Shown here piece after piece: positions 24,156 through 35,200 of a DNA stretch of 48,849 nt. Under the pieces are notes generated by a model. The model saw only the letters and a list, made by a program, of their open reading frames with translations. It had not been told where the DNA came from and ran no database searches. Each line of letters starts with the position of its first letter. The stretch's first letter is position 1. Made by a program: the position numbers and the translations under genes. The DNA is from an uncultured Clostridia bacterium (GTDB lineage: Bacteria > Bacillota > Clostridia > Christensenellales > UBA1242): contig CANRCQ010000004.1 of NCBI GenBank assembly GCA_947629145.1, positions 1 to 48,849 on the forward strand, in the 5' to 3' direction.

Positions 24156-24185
24156 TTGACAATTTTAAAAATTATATGTTAATAT
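24156..24185 (+). promoter_or_regulatory. hflX promoter, predicted leaderless start
   Basis: TTGACA (24156-24161), 18-bp spacer, TAATAT (24180-24185) with TGT before the -10. The usual +1 falls at 24192, exactly the A of the hflX ATG; no Shine-Dalgarno is present. Confidence 0.75.
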
Positions 24186-24191
24186 ATTCAC

Positions 24192-25268
24192 ATGAAAATG
24201 CACGAAATTCAAGAAAAAGAAACTGAAAAAGCGATAATTTTCTGTCCTATTGAAAAGGACAGTGACAAAGCCTATCAATTTGCTGAGATTTCAAGGCTGT
24301 GTTTTTCTGCGCAAATGGAAGTTGTCAAGATTTTTAGCCAAGGAATAGATGCCTTCAACCGCAGAACGATTATGGGAAGCGGAAAATTGGAAGAAATAAA
24401 GGCATTTTTAAAAGAAAATCCTTGTGACACACTTGTTGTTGACTTTCAACTTACTGGGTCGCAACTTAGAAACATAAGCGAAGAACTTGGCATAAAGGTT
24501 TTGGACAGAATTTTGCTTATTATCGACATTTTTGCCTTAAATGCAAAATCAAGCGAAGGGAAAATTGAAGTTAAACTTGCGCAAAACAAATATCTTCTCA
24601 CAAGGCTTTCATCCTTGCAAGGAAGTTTTGGGCGCTTTGGGGGAAAGGGCGCAGGGATGCGTGGTCCTGGCGAAACGAAACTTGAACTTGACAGACGAAA
24701 ACTTGAAAAAGAGATAATCACTCTTGAAAAAGAAATTGAAAAAATTAAGGCAAGTCGCAGGCAAAATCGCGTTTTGAGAGAGAAAAACGGCATAAAAAGT
24801 GTTGTTTTGGGTGGATACACAAATGCTGGCAAAAGCACAATCTTCAACCTTTTGACAAGGGAAAATATCTATGCTGATGACAAACTTTTTGCCACACTTG
24901 ACACCACAAGCAGAAGGCTTTTTTTGGATGATGGGCAGTTTTGTTTGCTTACAGACACCGTTGGATTTATAAGCAAACTTCCACATGAACTTGTTGAAAG
25001 TTTCTCTTCCACACTTGAAGAAGTGCAGACGGCGGATTTGGTGCTTCATGTGGTGGATGTTGCCGATGAATTTTATGAGAAAAATATTCAAATCACAAAC
25101 GAAATCTTGGATGGGCTTGGGGCAACAAAAAATCGCATTGTCATTTTAAACAAGTGCGACAAATTAAAAAAGCCTGTTGAAATAAAACAAAATCAGATTC
25201 TCTTCTCTGCACTTGATAAGAAAAATGCAGAAAAATTGAAAAATTTTATTAAAAAAGCGCTTTATTAG
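24192..25268 (+). CDS. hflX: Ribosome-associated GTPase HflX
   Basis: HflX is a GTPase that splits stalled ribosomes after stress. The 358 residues include the N-terminal HflX domain (10-120) with TIMGSGKLEEI, the glycine-rich linker GRFGGKGAGMRGPGETKLE (about 148-166), a coiled-coil helix (about 165-195) and the G domain: G1 GYTNAGKST (about 208-216), G2 TLDTTSRRL, G3 DTVGFISKLPHEL and G4 NKCD (about 320). The extra C-terminal domain of about 50 residues found in longer HflX (about 420) is missing, as in some Firmicutes. The ATG has no Shine-Dalgarno and lies at the predicted transcription start. Confidence 0.95.
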   Translation: MKMHEIQEKETEKAIIFCPIEKDSDKAYQFAEISRLCFSAQMEVVKIFSQGIDAFNRRTIMGSGKLEEIKAFLKENPCDTLVVDFQLTGSQLRNISEELGIKVLDRILLIIDIFALNAKSSEGKIEVKLAQNKYLLTRLSSLQGSFGRFGGKGAGMRGPGETKLELDRRKLEKEIITLEKEIEKIKASRRQNRVLREKNGIKSVVLGGYTNAGKSTIFNLLTRENIYADDKLFATLDTTSRRLFLDDGQFCLLTDTVGFISKLPHELVESFSSTLEEVQTADLVLHVVDVADEFYEKNIQITNEILDGLGATKNRIVILNKCDKLKKPVEIKQNQILFSALDKKNAEKLKNFIKKALY

Positions 25269-25279
25269 GCGCTTTTATT
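25253..25279. terminator. Terminator shared by hflX and the DUF1858 gene
   Basis: AAAAGCGC (25253-25260) / GCGCTTTT (25269-25276), 8-base loop. The hflX TAG lies in the loop and the minus-strand stop begins in the right arm, so both converging genes end inside one hairpin. Confidence 0.8.
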
Positions 25280-25475
25280 TATATTCTTTGAGTTTTTTAA
25301 GCAAAAAGTCAACATCCACGCCATGAACCTGTGCGGCTTCTTCCACTGTTTCCATTTGGCTTACTGGGCAAGAAACGCAGTGCATTCCAAAGCCTAAAAA
25401 CACTTCTTCAAGATTTGGATTTTGCTTTAAAACTTCGCCGATTGTCATATCTTTTGAAAGTTCTTTCTTTTTCAT
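25275..25475 (-). CDS. DUF1858 redox-disulfide domain protein
   Basis: A 66-residue cytosolic protein with the DUF1858 layout: DMTIGEVLKQNPNLEEVFLGFGMHCVSCPVSQMETVEEAAQVHGVD. The CVSC motif (about 33-36) is a redox-active or metal-binding pair, and the family is often found with hybrid-cluster proteins and other redox enzymes. Function is not proven. ATG at 25475 is chosen since AAGGAG lies just before it; an upstream TTG would include that site. It is a single gene from its own promoter, converging on hflX. Confidence 0.9.
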   Translation of the reverse strand: MKKKELSKDMTIGEVLKQNPNLEEVFLGFGMHCVSCPVSQMETVEEAAQVHGVDVDFLLKKLKEYK

Positions 25476-25495
25476 CTTTTTCTCCTTGTGCAATT

Positions 25496-25524
25496 ATTTT
25501 ATCACATCTTTTTTTATTTGTCAA
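25496..25524 (-). promoter_or_regulatory. DUF1858 gene promoter
   Basis: Minus strand TTGACA (25524-25519), 17-bp spacer, TAAAAT (25501-25496) with TGA before the -10. The transcript leader is short but includes AAGGAG. Confidence 0.75.
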
Positions 25525-25631
25525 AGCCTTTATATCTTATTATTGTCAAAAAATGCAAAAAAAAGTCTTTATTTTGACTTTATTTCTTTTTGAACTTTGC
25601 TTTGACATATATAAAAGCAATGGGGGATATG

Positions 25632-26267
25632 ATGGAAAATATTTCAAAAATCGTGTTACAAACAAATGGAAAAAGGGTGGGCTATGTTTTGGATGTTGCA
25701 CTTTTGGGGTTGGATAAAGTGGGCTATTATATTGTGGATGATGAAAGTGAAGGGGAGTTTCTTTTAAAAAGCGAAAACATACTTTGTGTTGCGGACAAGT
25801 TTTTGCTCGTGGATGACACATCAAAGCTTGAATTTATCTCATCTAAGCCTGCTTCAATTTTGATGAAAGAAGTGCTTGATGACAAATGTAACAGTTTGGG
25901 AATTATCAAAAAAATTGAGTTTAAAAAGGCAAAATGTGTGAAAATAATCACATCTTTATGTGAAATTTTGCCAAAATATGTGAAAACTATTGGAGAAGAT
26001 TTTGTTTTTGTTTCATCTAAACGAAGGAAGAAAACAAAGCCCACTTTTCCAAGGGCGGATGAAAATATAACAGTAAAAATTCAAAGTGTTCCACAGCGAG
26101 TTGTTATCTCTTCAAGTTTCTATATAGGCAAAATAAGCGAAGAAGATATAATGGGATTTAACAATGAAAAGATTGTTAGAAGGGGCGAAGTTATCACAAA
26201 AAATATTGTTGAAAAAGCCAAAAGGCACAACAGACTTAATCAATTATTTTTTGCATTAAAAAGATAA
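25632..26267 (+). CDS. PRC-barrel-like domain protein
   Basis: A 211-residue soluble protein. The N-terminal half reads like a PRC-barrel: GKRVGYVLDVALLGLDKVGYYIVDD followed by short strands to about residue 65, and a second similar unit GIIKKIEFKKAKCVKIITS at about 88-106. The C-terminal part is basic (SSKRRKKTK near 130; KAKRHNRLN near the end) and could bind nucleic acid. PRC-barrel proteins occur in RNA processing (RimM) and sporulation (YlmC/YmxH); no closer match can be claimed. Two ATGs follow GGGGGA; the second (25632) has the better spacing. No clear promoter was seen upstream. Confidence 0.7.
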   Translation: MENISKIVLQTNGKRVGYVLDVALLGLDKVGYYIVDDESEGEFLLKSENILCVADKFLLVDDTSKLEFISSKPASILMKEVLDDKCNSLGIIKKIEFKKAKCVKIITSLCEILPKYVKTIGEDFVFVSSKRRKKTKPTFPRADENITVKIQSVPQRVVISSSFYIGKISEEDIMGFNNEKIVRRGEVITKNIVEKAKRHNRLNQLFFALKR

Positions 26268-26491
26268 AAAATAGCAAAAAAATTGATTTTTTAATGTTTT
26301 TTTATTATTTTTTGTGTATTTTTTGCATTTTTTCTAAAAAAATAATCTAAAAAATAATTTTTTACTTGTATTTTGCGTGTGGAAAAATATTTGTCAAAAA
26401 AATTAAATAATATATTTATATTATTTTTTTTGCTAATTTATTTGTATTTTTGATTGCGTTTGTAGTATCATATTTACAGGAGAGCAAAATC
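26268..26491. other. Very AT-rich intergenic region upstream of the VirB4-like gene
   Basis: About 220 bases of almost pure A/T with long T- and A-runs. No gene, clean terminator hairpin or strong promoter was found. A weak candidate is TTGTAT...TAGTAT near 26440-26467 with a 15-bp spacer. CAGGAG at 26477 is the Shine-Dalgarno for the next gene. Such DNA is often bent and may be a promoter UP element or a target of H-NS-like silencers, but nothing here proves it. Confidence 0.5.
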
Positions 26492-29197
26492 ATGGTTAGA
26501 GTTATCCCAAGAAAAACGAAAGTCAAAAGTGAATTTATTCGTGGTGTCACAGGCCTTGATGTTGTTTTGGCAATCATTTTTGTTGCCATTGCGATAATCT
26601 TGTTCATGTCCGTTTTTGATATTGGCGGAACTAACATCGGCCCTTGGCTTGGGGTGGCTTGGCTTATTATTGCAATTTCAATGTTTTTGAAACTTGCCGA
26701 TGACCAGCGATTTTATGTGACACTTATTTATCTTTTGAAATACTCCGTTCAAAAGAAAAAGTTTTCCAAGGGCAGTGACAAGAAAAAAAGTGACATCAGT
26801 GAGATGATTGCCTATGAAGGAATTTATCAAGACAGATTTATCAACTTTGGACAATACTATGCACAAGTTATTGAAATTCAGCCGATGTTTTTCACACTTC
26901 TCACTGAATATTATCAAGACAACGTTATTGAAAGTTTCGCAAATGCACTTAGGCGCTTAACTCCAACTCAAACCTGCTCGATTGTGAAAATTTCAAAACC
27001 TATGATTTTGGACAGATACATACACAACGAAAACGCAAAATATGATGTGCTTTATGATATGCAATATGACGGACAAATCACACAGGAAGAGATTGATGCA
27101 CGCGCACCTATTTTTGAAGAGCGTGTTTCCTTGTATGAATTTATGAACCGCCAATCCAAGATTTTTAAAGACCACTTTTATTTGGTTGTCTATGACAAGG
27201 ACATGGAAATTTTGGAAAACACCACTTCCGGCATGATAAGCGCCATGGCATCATCACTCAACCCAATCACATCACACCTTGTTCAGGGCAATGACCTTGT
27301 TGTGTTTTTGAAATCCAATCTTGGCAAAAACTTTGACGAAAGAGATTTGGAAATTGTGCCTATTGCAGAACACATAAATTGGGCGACCCCAGACAAGATT
27401 CGCTTTAATATTGCAAGATATTTTATAAATGACGAATGTTATCGTTGCTACAACTTGATTGACTATCCACTTCAAGTTGGAAACGCATGGGGCAGCCAGT
27501 TTTTCCTTTTGGACAGAACAAGGGTTGTTATGAAATTCAACCCAATTCCAAAACTTGAAAGTGAAAGACAGATTGATAAAGCCATCATGGAAATGGAAAC
27601 AAAACTTTACAAGGCAGGAAAAAGCTCGATGCAGATTGAACTTCAAACCCACGTTGACACATTGAGAGAACTTTTGGTCAGCCTTAAAAACAACAACCAA
27701 CAACTTTTCAATGTCAACACCTATGTCATTTGTGAAGATGCCGCAAAGAAAGATGTTCGCGCCATGCTTAAACAAGAAGGCTTTAAATACAGCGAACTTT
27801 TCTCACGACAAATTGATGGATTTATTTCTTCAAACGTTTCACGAAGAGACAGTGTTAAAAACAGTTTGCGCGGCATTCCAACATCTACACTTGCCGCAAC
27901 ATTCCCATTTATTTCAAACGCACTGCAAGACCCAAACGGCATTTACATAGGCGACAACGAATATCCTGTTTTTGTTGACTTCTTTAAACGTGACAGAGAA
28001 AGAGTTAACTCAAACATGATGATTATTGGAAAGTCTGGTTCTGGAAAATCCTATGCAACAAAAACGCTTTTGACAAACTTTGCTGCGGACAACTGTAAGA
28101 TTTTCATTCTTGACCCAGAAAACGAATATCAAGACTTGACAAGAAACTTGGGCGGAAAGTTTATCGATGTTGGTTCTTCAACACACGGAATTATCAATCC
28201 TTTCCACGTTATTTCTTCCCTTGAAGCCAGCGAAGAAGATGAAGACGAAGAAGAAGATGAATTTGACGAATATGGAAGGCCAATTCCAAAGAAGGAAGTT
28301 GCCGTTGCAGCCGATGACTCATTCTCTCAACACTTGCAGTTTTTGGAACAATTCTTCCGTGTTATTTTGGAAGGAATCAATCCAGACGCATTTGAAGTTT
28401 TGAACTCGCTTATCATTGATGTTTATAAGGAATTTCATATTGATTATCGAACAAGCCTTGCAAAACTTAAACCAAAGGACTATCCAACATTTGATGCACT
28501 TTATGACTTGATTTTAAGAAGAATCAAAACGGCGAAAGACGACTTTACACTAAGAAACCTTATGACTGTTGAAACCTACATCAAAAAGTTTGCAACTGGT
28601 GGGCGTAACAGCGCACTTTGGAACGGCCCAACATCCATTGAAACAAACGAAAACTTTGTTACTTTCAACTTCCAGTCACTTGTTGCAGGAAACAACCCAC
28701 AAATTACAAACGCACAGATGCTTTTGGTGTTTAGATACCTTAACAACGAAATTATCAACAACAAAGATTTCAACAAAAAATATCGCAAAAACAGAAAGAT
28801 TATTGTTGCGGTTGATGAAGCGCACATCTTCATCAATCCAAAATATCCAATTGCGCTTGACTTTATGGCACAGATGGCAAAACGTATTAGAAAATACGGT
28901 GGAATGCAGATTATCATCACACAGAACATATCCGACTTTGTGGGCAGTGAAGAAATCAGGCGTCAGTCAACGGCGGTTATTAACGCGTGCCAATATTCAC
29001 TTATCTTCTCACTTTCACCAGCGGACATCAACGACCTTGTTGCGTTGTATGAAAAGTCTGGCGGAATAAACGAAGAAGAACAAAACTCAATTGTCACTGC
29101 AAGCGTTGGACAAGCATTTTTAATCACAGGGCCAACTTCAAGAACAACTGTGCAAATCATTGCACAAGACTATGTTCTTCAACTTCATGGGGGTTGA
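26492..29197 (+). CDS. PrgI-VirB4 fusion ATPase, type IV secretion-like, without other T4SS genes nearby
   Basis: A 901-residue membrane ATPase. Residues 1-95 match the PrgI pattern: MVRVIPRKTKVKSEFIRG, two membrane helices (about 20-66), then a basic stretch. The rest matches VirB4/TraE conjugation ATPases: an N-terminal VirB4 domain (about 100-480), Walker A GKSGSGKS (513-520), PENEYQDLTRNLGG, and Walker B with DEAH (775-778) followed by AKRIRKYGGMQIIITQNISDF. An acidic stretch of Glu/Asp (about 579-593) interrupts the ATPase domain after Walker A. ATG 26492 follows CAGGAG. In conjugative elements PrgI and VirB4 are usually adjacent separate genes with relaxase and VirB6 genes close by; none are here. 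It ends 10 bases before a giant lipoprotein gene, so the two are co-expressed. Confidence 0.9.
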   Translation: MVRVIPRKTKVKSEFIRGVTGLDVVLAIIFVAIAIILFMSVFDIGGTNIGPWLGVAWLIIAISMFLKLADDQRFYVTLIYLLKYSVQKKKFSKGSDKKKSDISEMIAYEGIYQDRFINFGQYYAQVIEIQPMFFTLLTEYYQDNVIESFANALRRLTPTQTCSIVKISKPMILDRYIHNENAKYDVLYDMQYDGQITQEEIDARAPIFEERVSLYEFMNRQSKIFKDHFYLVVYDKDMEILENTTSGMISAMASSLNPITSHLVQGNDLVVFLKSNLGKNFDERDLEIVPIAEHINWATPDKIRFNIARYFINDECYRCYNLIDYPLQVGNAWGSQFFLLDRTRVVMKFNPIPKLESERQIDKAIMEMETKLYKAGKSSMQIELQTHVDTLRELLVSLKNNNQQLFNVNTYVICEDAAKKDVRAMLKQEGFKYSELFSRQIDGFISSNVSRRDSVKNSLRGIPTSTLAATFPFISNALQDPNGIYIGDNEYPVFVDFFKRDRERVNSNMMIIGKSGSGKSYATKTLLTNFAADNCKIFILDPENEYQDLTRNLGGKFIDVGSSTHGIINPFHVISSLEASEEDEDEEEDEFDEYGRPIPKKEVAVAADDSFSQHLQFLEQFFRVILEGINPDAFEVLNSLIIDVYKEFHIDYRTSLAKLKPKDYPTFDALYDLILRRIKTAKDDFTLRNLMTVETYIKKFATGGRNSALWNGPTSIETNENFVTFNFQSLVAGNNPQITNAQMLLVFRYLNNEIINNKDFNKKYRKNRKIIVAVDEAHIFINPKYPIALDFMAQMAKRIRKYGGMQIIITQNISDFVGSEEIRRQSTAVINACQYSLIFSLSPADINDLVALYEKSGGINEEEQNSIVTASVGQAFLITGPTSRTTVQIIAQDYVLQLHGG

Positions 29198-29207
29198 TTT
29201 AGAAAAT

Positions 29208-32200
29208 ATGACAAAAAGACTCAAAAACATTTTAATAGGCTGTTTCAGTGTGTTTGCCTTCTTATTTGCGGGTGTCTTTTTTGTCGGCTGCTGCGATGTA
29301 GATTACAGCAAAATCAGCCTTGTTGCTGACAAGGGGAATATAGAACTTGACGTGGGGGAATCTTCCTATGTGACAGTGAAAATTCAGGGCTATCAAAAGG
29401 GCTTTTCAAACAGGGTTAAGATAAACTCCAAAACAGACGGAAAGACGGATGTTTTCTCTGTGACGGACACCGTTTACACAAGCGATGACACCATAAGATT
29501 TACTGTCATGGGGGTTGCTGGTGGAACTGGACAACTTATTGTTCAAACTCTTGAAGGAAACAAGTCTTGCCCAATCAATGTCAGTGTCAATCAATACACA
29601 AACTATCTTTCAAGGGCAAACACAACAAACTATGTTTCAAATCAAACTGACTTTGTGCCAAATGCCGCTTGCTTTATCTTTGACGAACAAACAACAAACA
29701 GAGATTTGACCCACTACTATATTAAACCAGAACAAGATGTTGATTTCAGCACTTTGCAACTTTCACGAATTGACACAGTGCAAAATCTTGCTTACTTTGA
29801 AAATCGTTCTAATGGCAACGTGATTTACAGGGAAATTGCCGTTGTGGACAGATTTTGCCTTGAAGAAGAAAATGGAGTGAACAAACTTTACAGATGTTAT
29901 CAAAATGAAAAAGAAGAGATGAATTTAGTTGGACAATTTTATTTTCTCAGTGTTTACAATCACTCAGTAAACCCAAATCAAGACGGAATTGCAGAAAACA
30001 TTTTAAGTTGTCTAAGCCCAGTTTATGTGCTTCCAGATATTAAATTTGATGTGACTGGCGGCTATCTTGTAGATGGCAGGGTTGCTGAATTTAAAGAAAA
30101 TAAAGGTGGCACTATTACAATAGTTCCTAATAATGCCAACAAAAGAGAATATTTATTAAGAGTTGAGATGGGGGCTAACACTAAAAATGAATTCTCTCAA
30201 ATAGTGTTCTCACTTAGAAAATCGAACAACTATTCTGTTGTGGACTACTTTGATTATGAAAATCCAAATGACGAAGGGAAGGATGTTAGATACATAAAAA
30301 TTTCACAAAACTCCCAGAAAAAAGCGACAACAGAATTTTCTATGGAAGTTTACTATGACATAGCGCAACAGGCGGAAGATTCAAGTGTTAGAATAAACCT
30401 TGATTGGACAATTGAAATTAAAATTGCCCCAAGCACAATCTATGTAAACGGCACACCTGAGCCACCAACTATGACCCTTTACAACTACTATCTTTCCCCA
30501 GAATTTGGCTGGCAAGATTTGTATATAGATGTGCTTTCAAATTACAGCACTTCGCCTGATTTTGACGGAATTTACTTCAATTTTAATTCAAGTTATATAG
30601 ATATTATGTTAAACAACACTTCTATAAACAGTGTTGACAACTATAATCCAGGTGTAACTACACTTTATAAAGACTTGTCGAAACCTTTCCAAATTCGTGG
30701 AAGTGACTCTAAATCCACAACTGAAGACACGGTTGTCAGTATTTATGTTGTGAGTGATTTTGTGGAAGAAGGGCTTGAGCCGGCGGAAGTTCATTGCAAA
30801 ATTCTTGACGGCGCGGACACAATTTCTCCATACAGAAACCCACAGCCAAACTATTACTATTTGGATATAGATGGCGGAACGCAGTCTTTCTCGACTCAAA
30901 TATTTGCCAACAGGGCTTTCTCTTATTCAACCGCAAGATGCATAAGTTCTGTTGGCTATTCCACAGACAATGTAGAAGGTGTTGACCCTTCTCTCACAGA
31001 AAATTCAAGAGTTGTTGATGGGATTGCTATTGACACACATCCAGAGAACCCTTACATTCAACAAGGCGACCAATATTATATAAACTTGTCTGTGACGCCG
31101 CGACTTACTGGAATTTTTACATACACAATCACTTTGGACAACGGAATTTCAAGGAACATCACATTCAACTGCATAAGAGCGTTAAACACCACAGTTTCGC
31201 CTATGAGATTGACTGCCAGCGGAAATGAAGATGTTTCAAGATGGTCTTATGAACGCGAAGGAAACGCAACTTTTGATAATGTTTTAAATATAGAGATTTT
31301 AAACTCATCCACAAAGGATGTCATCACTTTTGGCAGCACGGCTGATATTGAAGTGACGGCAAATGTTTCTGCGGATGATGTTGCTTTTGCGCCAAATGAC
31401 AGCCAATATATTTCAGTTGCAAAAAATTCGACATTTTACAGAATTACAACCAAGGCAAACGGCAACACGCGAATTACATTCACATTGAATGGATTTATTG
31501 TTTCAAATTTTGAACCTGTGTCAAGAACTTTAACAATGTATATAGACATAAGTTCTTATTCCATTGTCCAGGAATTTTATTTGCAAAACGGAACGAATTA
31601 TGCGCTAAACAACACAGTTTATTTTGATGATACATCTGGCGGAAATTTGATTTCCAATTCAAACAGTATTGAATTTCAAGCAGTTGCAAATCGACCTGAA
31701 TCAAGCAACTTTGTTCAATATTATTTTACAGATGCTTTTGCAAAAGAAATTTGGAACAATCCAAATTTAGACATAACTATTGAAGACGGCGAAGAAGTTT
31801 CAAATCCGCGTATCGACAGAGATGGGCATTACAGTTTTAACATAACCGCGCTAAACTTTGAAGACATGATTGGCACAAGAATTGTGCAAGAACAATATAA
31901 CAAAAATTTTGTGTATTTCTATGTATTTGACCAATTTGGAAGAATAAAAGATATTGTCACAACCGAAATCACCATCACAAAAAATACGGAAGTTAGAACA
32001 TATAAACTCAGCATTTCAAGCGGACTTATGTTTTTTGCGGACACACTTACTGTGTCAGTGAGCGACCCAGATAATCCAAATGTAAAAGATGAATATAAAG
32101 TTGAGTTTACCAACAAGTTTAATATAGGGGATTGGGCGACATTCGACACAGAAACATTTACATACACAAATGTTGACCCAGCCATTCACACCACAATCTT

Positions 32201-35200
32201 AAATGCAAACATCACACAAAGATTAAATCAAAGAGAGATAACAAGAAGATTTGATGCCCAAATTGTCACAAAAAGATACCAAACTGTAAAGAGCATCAGC
32301 CTTGCTTCAAGTTTGAAAGAACTCAATTTTTCAAGTGACAACCTTGAGATTTCTTTGGGAGTTTACACAACCCCAGTTGATGCCACAAACAATGATATTC
32401 GCGCTTACTTTGTGCCAACAAAAGACAATAAATATCAAAACATGGTGTTGATTGAAAAAAGTTATCTTGGCAACGGCTATTACACACTAGACCTTTCTTG
32501 CGAAGAATTTTTGAGAAGTGTTGACGACATTTTGAATGTTGGTTGCTCACTTACTGGAATGGTGTATATATATCCAACTGAGTGGGAAAGACTTCCAAAT
32601 TACAGCCCTATTGTTTTGCCTGTTCAATTTAGAAACGGCTCTAAAGAAAATCCATATCTTCTCGAATCGGCAGACGATGTTTTGGCAATAAATTCAAGTG
32701 AAACAATGCTTAGAAGCCACTATGAGATAAGTTCTCAAATTGATATGTCATCTGTAAAAGGTGCAACTCCAATCGGCATATTAAATGGAAAACTTGTGGG
32801 CTTCAGCGGAACAATCACAGGCACAACAAGTGATGCAGCCATTACAAATCTTTCAGTTTACAAAAACGAAAATGGAAGCAACTTTGTAACAACCATTGAG
32901 GGCATAACATATGCAGGGCTTTTTGCACAGATAAACACATACAGCAAAGGCACCAAAGAAAACGCTGATCCAATATACACTGTGCTTGAAAACTTCTCTG
33001 TAAGGGGAAGTGTGGATTTGCAGTTGCAAGAAGGCGCAGTAAGTTATGTTGGGCTTGTCACGGCAATCAACCAAGGACAAATTATCAACGTCATGGCGGA
33101 AATTGAAAGGGCTTCTTCTGTGCAAGGCGGAACAATTTACTTTGGGGCGCTTGCGGCAATCAACTATGGCAGAATTACACAAAATATCAAAATTTATGAA
33201 ACATCAAATCTTGACAAAAATGATGTTGAACAAAATCCTTTCTACAAATTGCAGTCCAAAAACTTGGCTTATTACAATGCAGTCGTGGAAATTAAAGCAC
33301 AGAACATCTATGCAGGTGGCGTTGTTGGGGCATCAAGTGGGGTTATTGAAAGAATAAGTCCAAGCGAAAATTACAAACTTTATGGCTATTCTGGTTACAC
33401 TTCTTACACACTGATAACCGTGGATGGAACAGGTGAAAATATTTCAGTTGGCGGAATTGCAGGGCTTATTGCATATTTGCAAGAGAACTCTGTTATTCCA
33501 ATGCCTGAACTTGACATTCTTGAAGAAATTGAAGAAATAAATTCATGGGATGGGGCAAACTTTGCCGCATCTGTTGTTGACAATATTCTAGTTGGGGGAA
33601 TTATCACTGCAACTGGTGACAACGCGGCGGCTGGCGGAATTGTTGGAAATTCCTATATATATAGTAACACAAACACAAACTATATTTACAACAGCACAGA
33701 CAGAACATTTATTCGTGGAGTTGTTGTTGGCGCTCTTGTGGGCAAGGAAGTTCGTGGCATGGAAGGTGGACAAGGTGCGACAACGACATTTAAAAACAAC
33801 AAAATTGAAGCAGTTGATGCCCAATATAATGCGTTTGACAGTGCAAAAATTATTAAATATTCAAACGATATAACAGGACTTCCACAAAAACCAGAAAAAA
33901 CGGAAGAAATGGATGACGAAACTTACAACAAAAATCTTGAAGACTATTATAAACAAGTGGCAAAACTTGTTGCCATTGGGGAAAGTCTTGGCGGAAGTGC
34001 GGATGATGTGACGGCAGTTTCATATCTTGACAGAACTTTGATAACAGTTAAATCAACTGACGTTATCAATCCATCAGCAAACATTACAACATCAAGTTTT
34101 TATGGGGACTTTATCTTAGCACAACAAAACGGAAACGGCTTTAACATTTATGGCTGGGCATTATTTGAGCATAAAGATGTCAACATCAGTGAAATTTTAG
34201 ATGCATCTCAGGGAGCATTTAAAATGAAGATTGACGAAGCCAATGCACCAGATATGTATTTTATGTATCACTTCTCTGTTTCTGGAAGGGTTGATGGAAG
34301 CGCAGGAAAACAGGCTCAAGACGACATTGATGCCGGCGGACTTAACACATTCAATCCAAATCAAACAGACCTTTATCCATTTGTTTTGAAAAGTCAAGAA
34401 GTCAGCATTGTTGCATCAAGTTCTACAGTTTTGTCAATCGATATAAACGGCAATATTACAACAAAAACCACTGGCGATGCAACCATCACATTATCCAGCA
34501 TTTTAAACACTGCAAAAAGCAAGACGATAAGGATTCACGTTTTCAATTACTTTAATAAAGATGCAAAATCGGCAATGTTCTATGACTCTCCAGACACTTC
34601 TTCAGCTTGGCTTCAAGGACAAACAAACTTGAATATTGTTGGAAATTCTTATGCAAACATCTATTTGATTCCTTCTTATGAATATAGTGAAGAAGGTGCT
34701 GATTTTAGAATTTCATATGACGGAGTGTTAAACTTCAACAACGTCAACTACTATCTTGACCAAAATCTTGACATGACAGTTGATGTTAAAGTTAAAGAAA
34801 ACACTGATAAAGAAGATTACAGTGAAACAGAAAGATATTTTGAGTCTGCTGTGACATCTCAAACTGTCATTTTCTGGAGAATGCAAAATCCAAATCCAGG
34901 CGGCACATACGCATATGTTTTGACACCTGTGATAAGGGTTTCAATTAGAAAGGGCTTGGACAGTTTTTACAATTATTATTATTCACTTGCAGATGCAAAA
35001 TTGGAAGTAAAACCACAATATTTTGATGCGGCAACCTATCTGTCAGCAAAATATCACACAAACTCTTTGGCAACAAACGAAACATTCACTGACTTAGTGA
35101 CAGTGAAATCTTCAAACGAAAACGAATATTTGTTCTACAAAGTGTTTAAAGGCGGTGTTTTAATTCAAGACAGACTTCCTGACATAGGGGAGAAAATTCA

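Noticed and set aside
26268-26460. AT-rich tract as a replication origin or CRISPR leader
   Set aside because: No DnaA boxes, dnaA/dnaN genes or direct repeats of CRISPR type were seen.
26492-29197. Reading the VirB4-like gene as part of an integrated conjugative element
   Set aside because: No relaxase, coupling protein, integrase, att repeats or change in codon use was seen around it, and neighbours are core genes.
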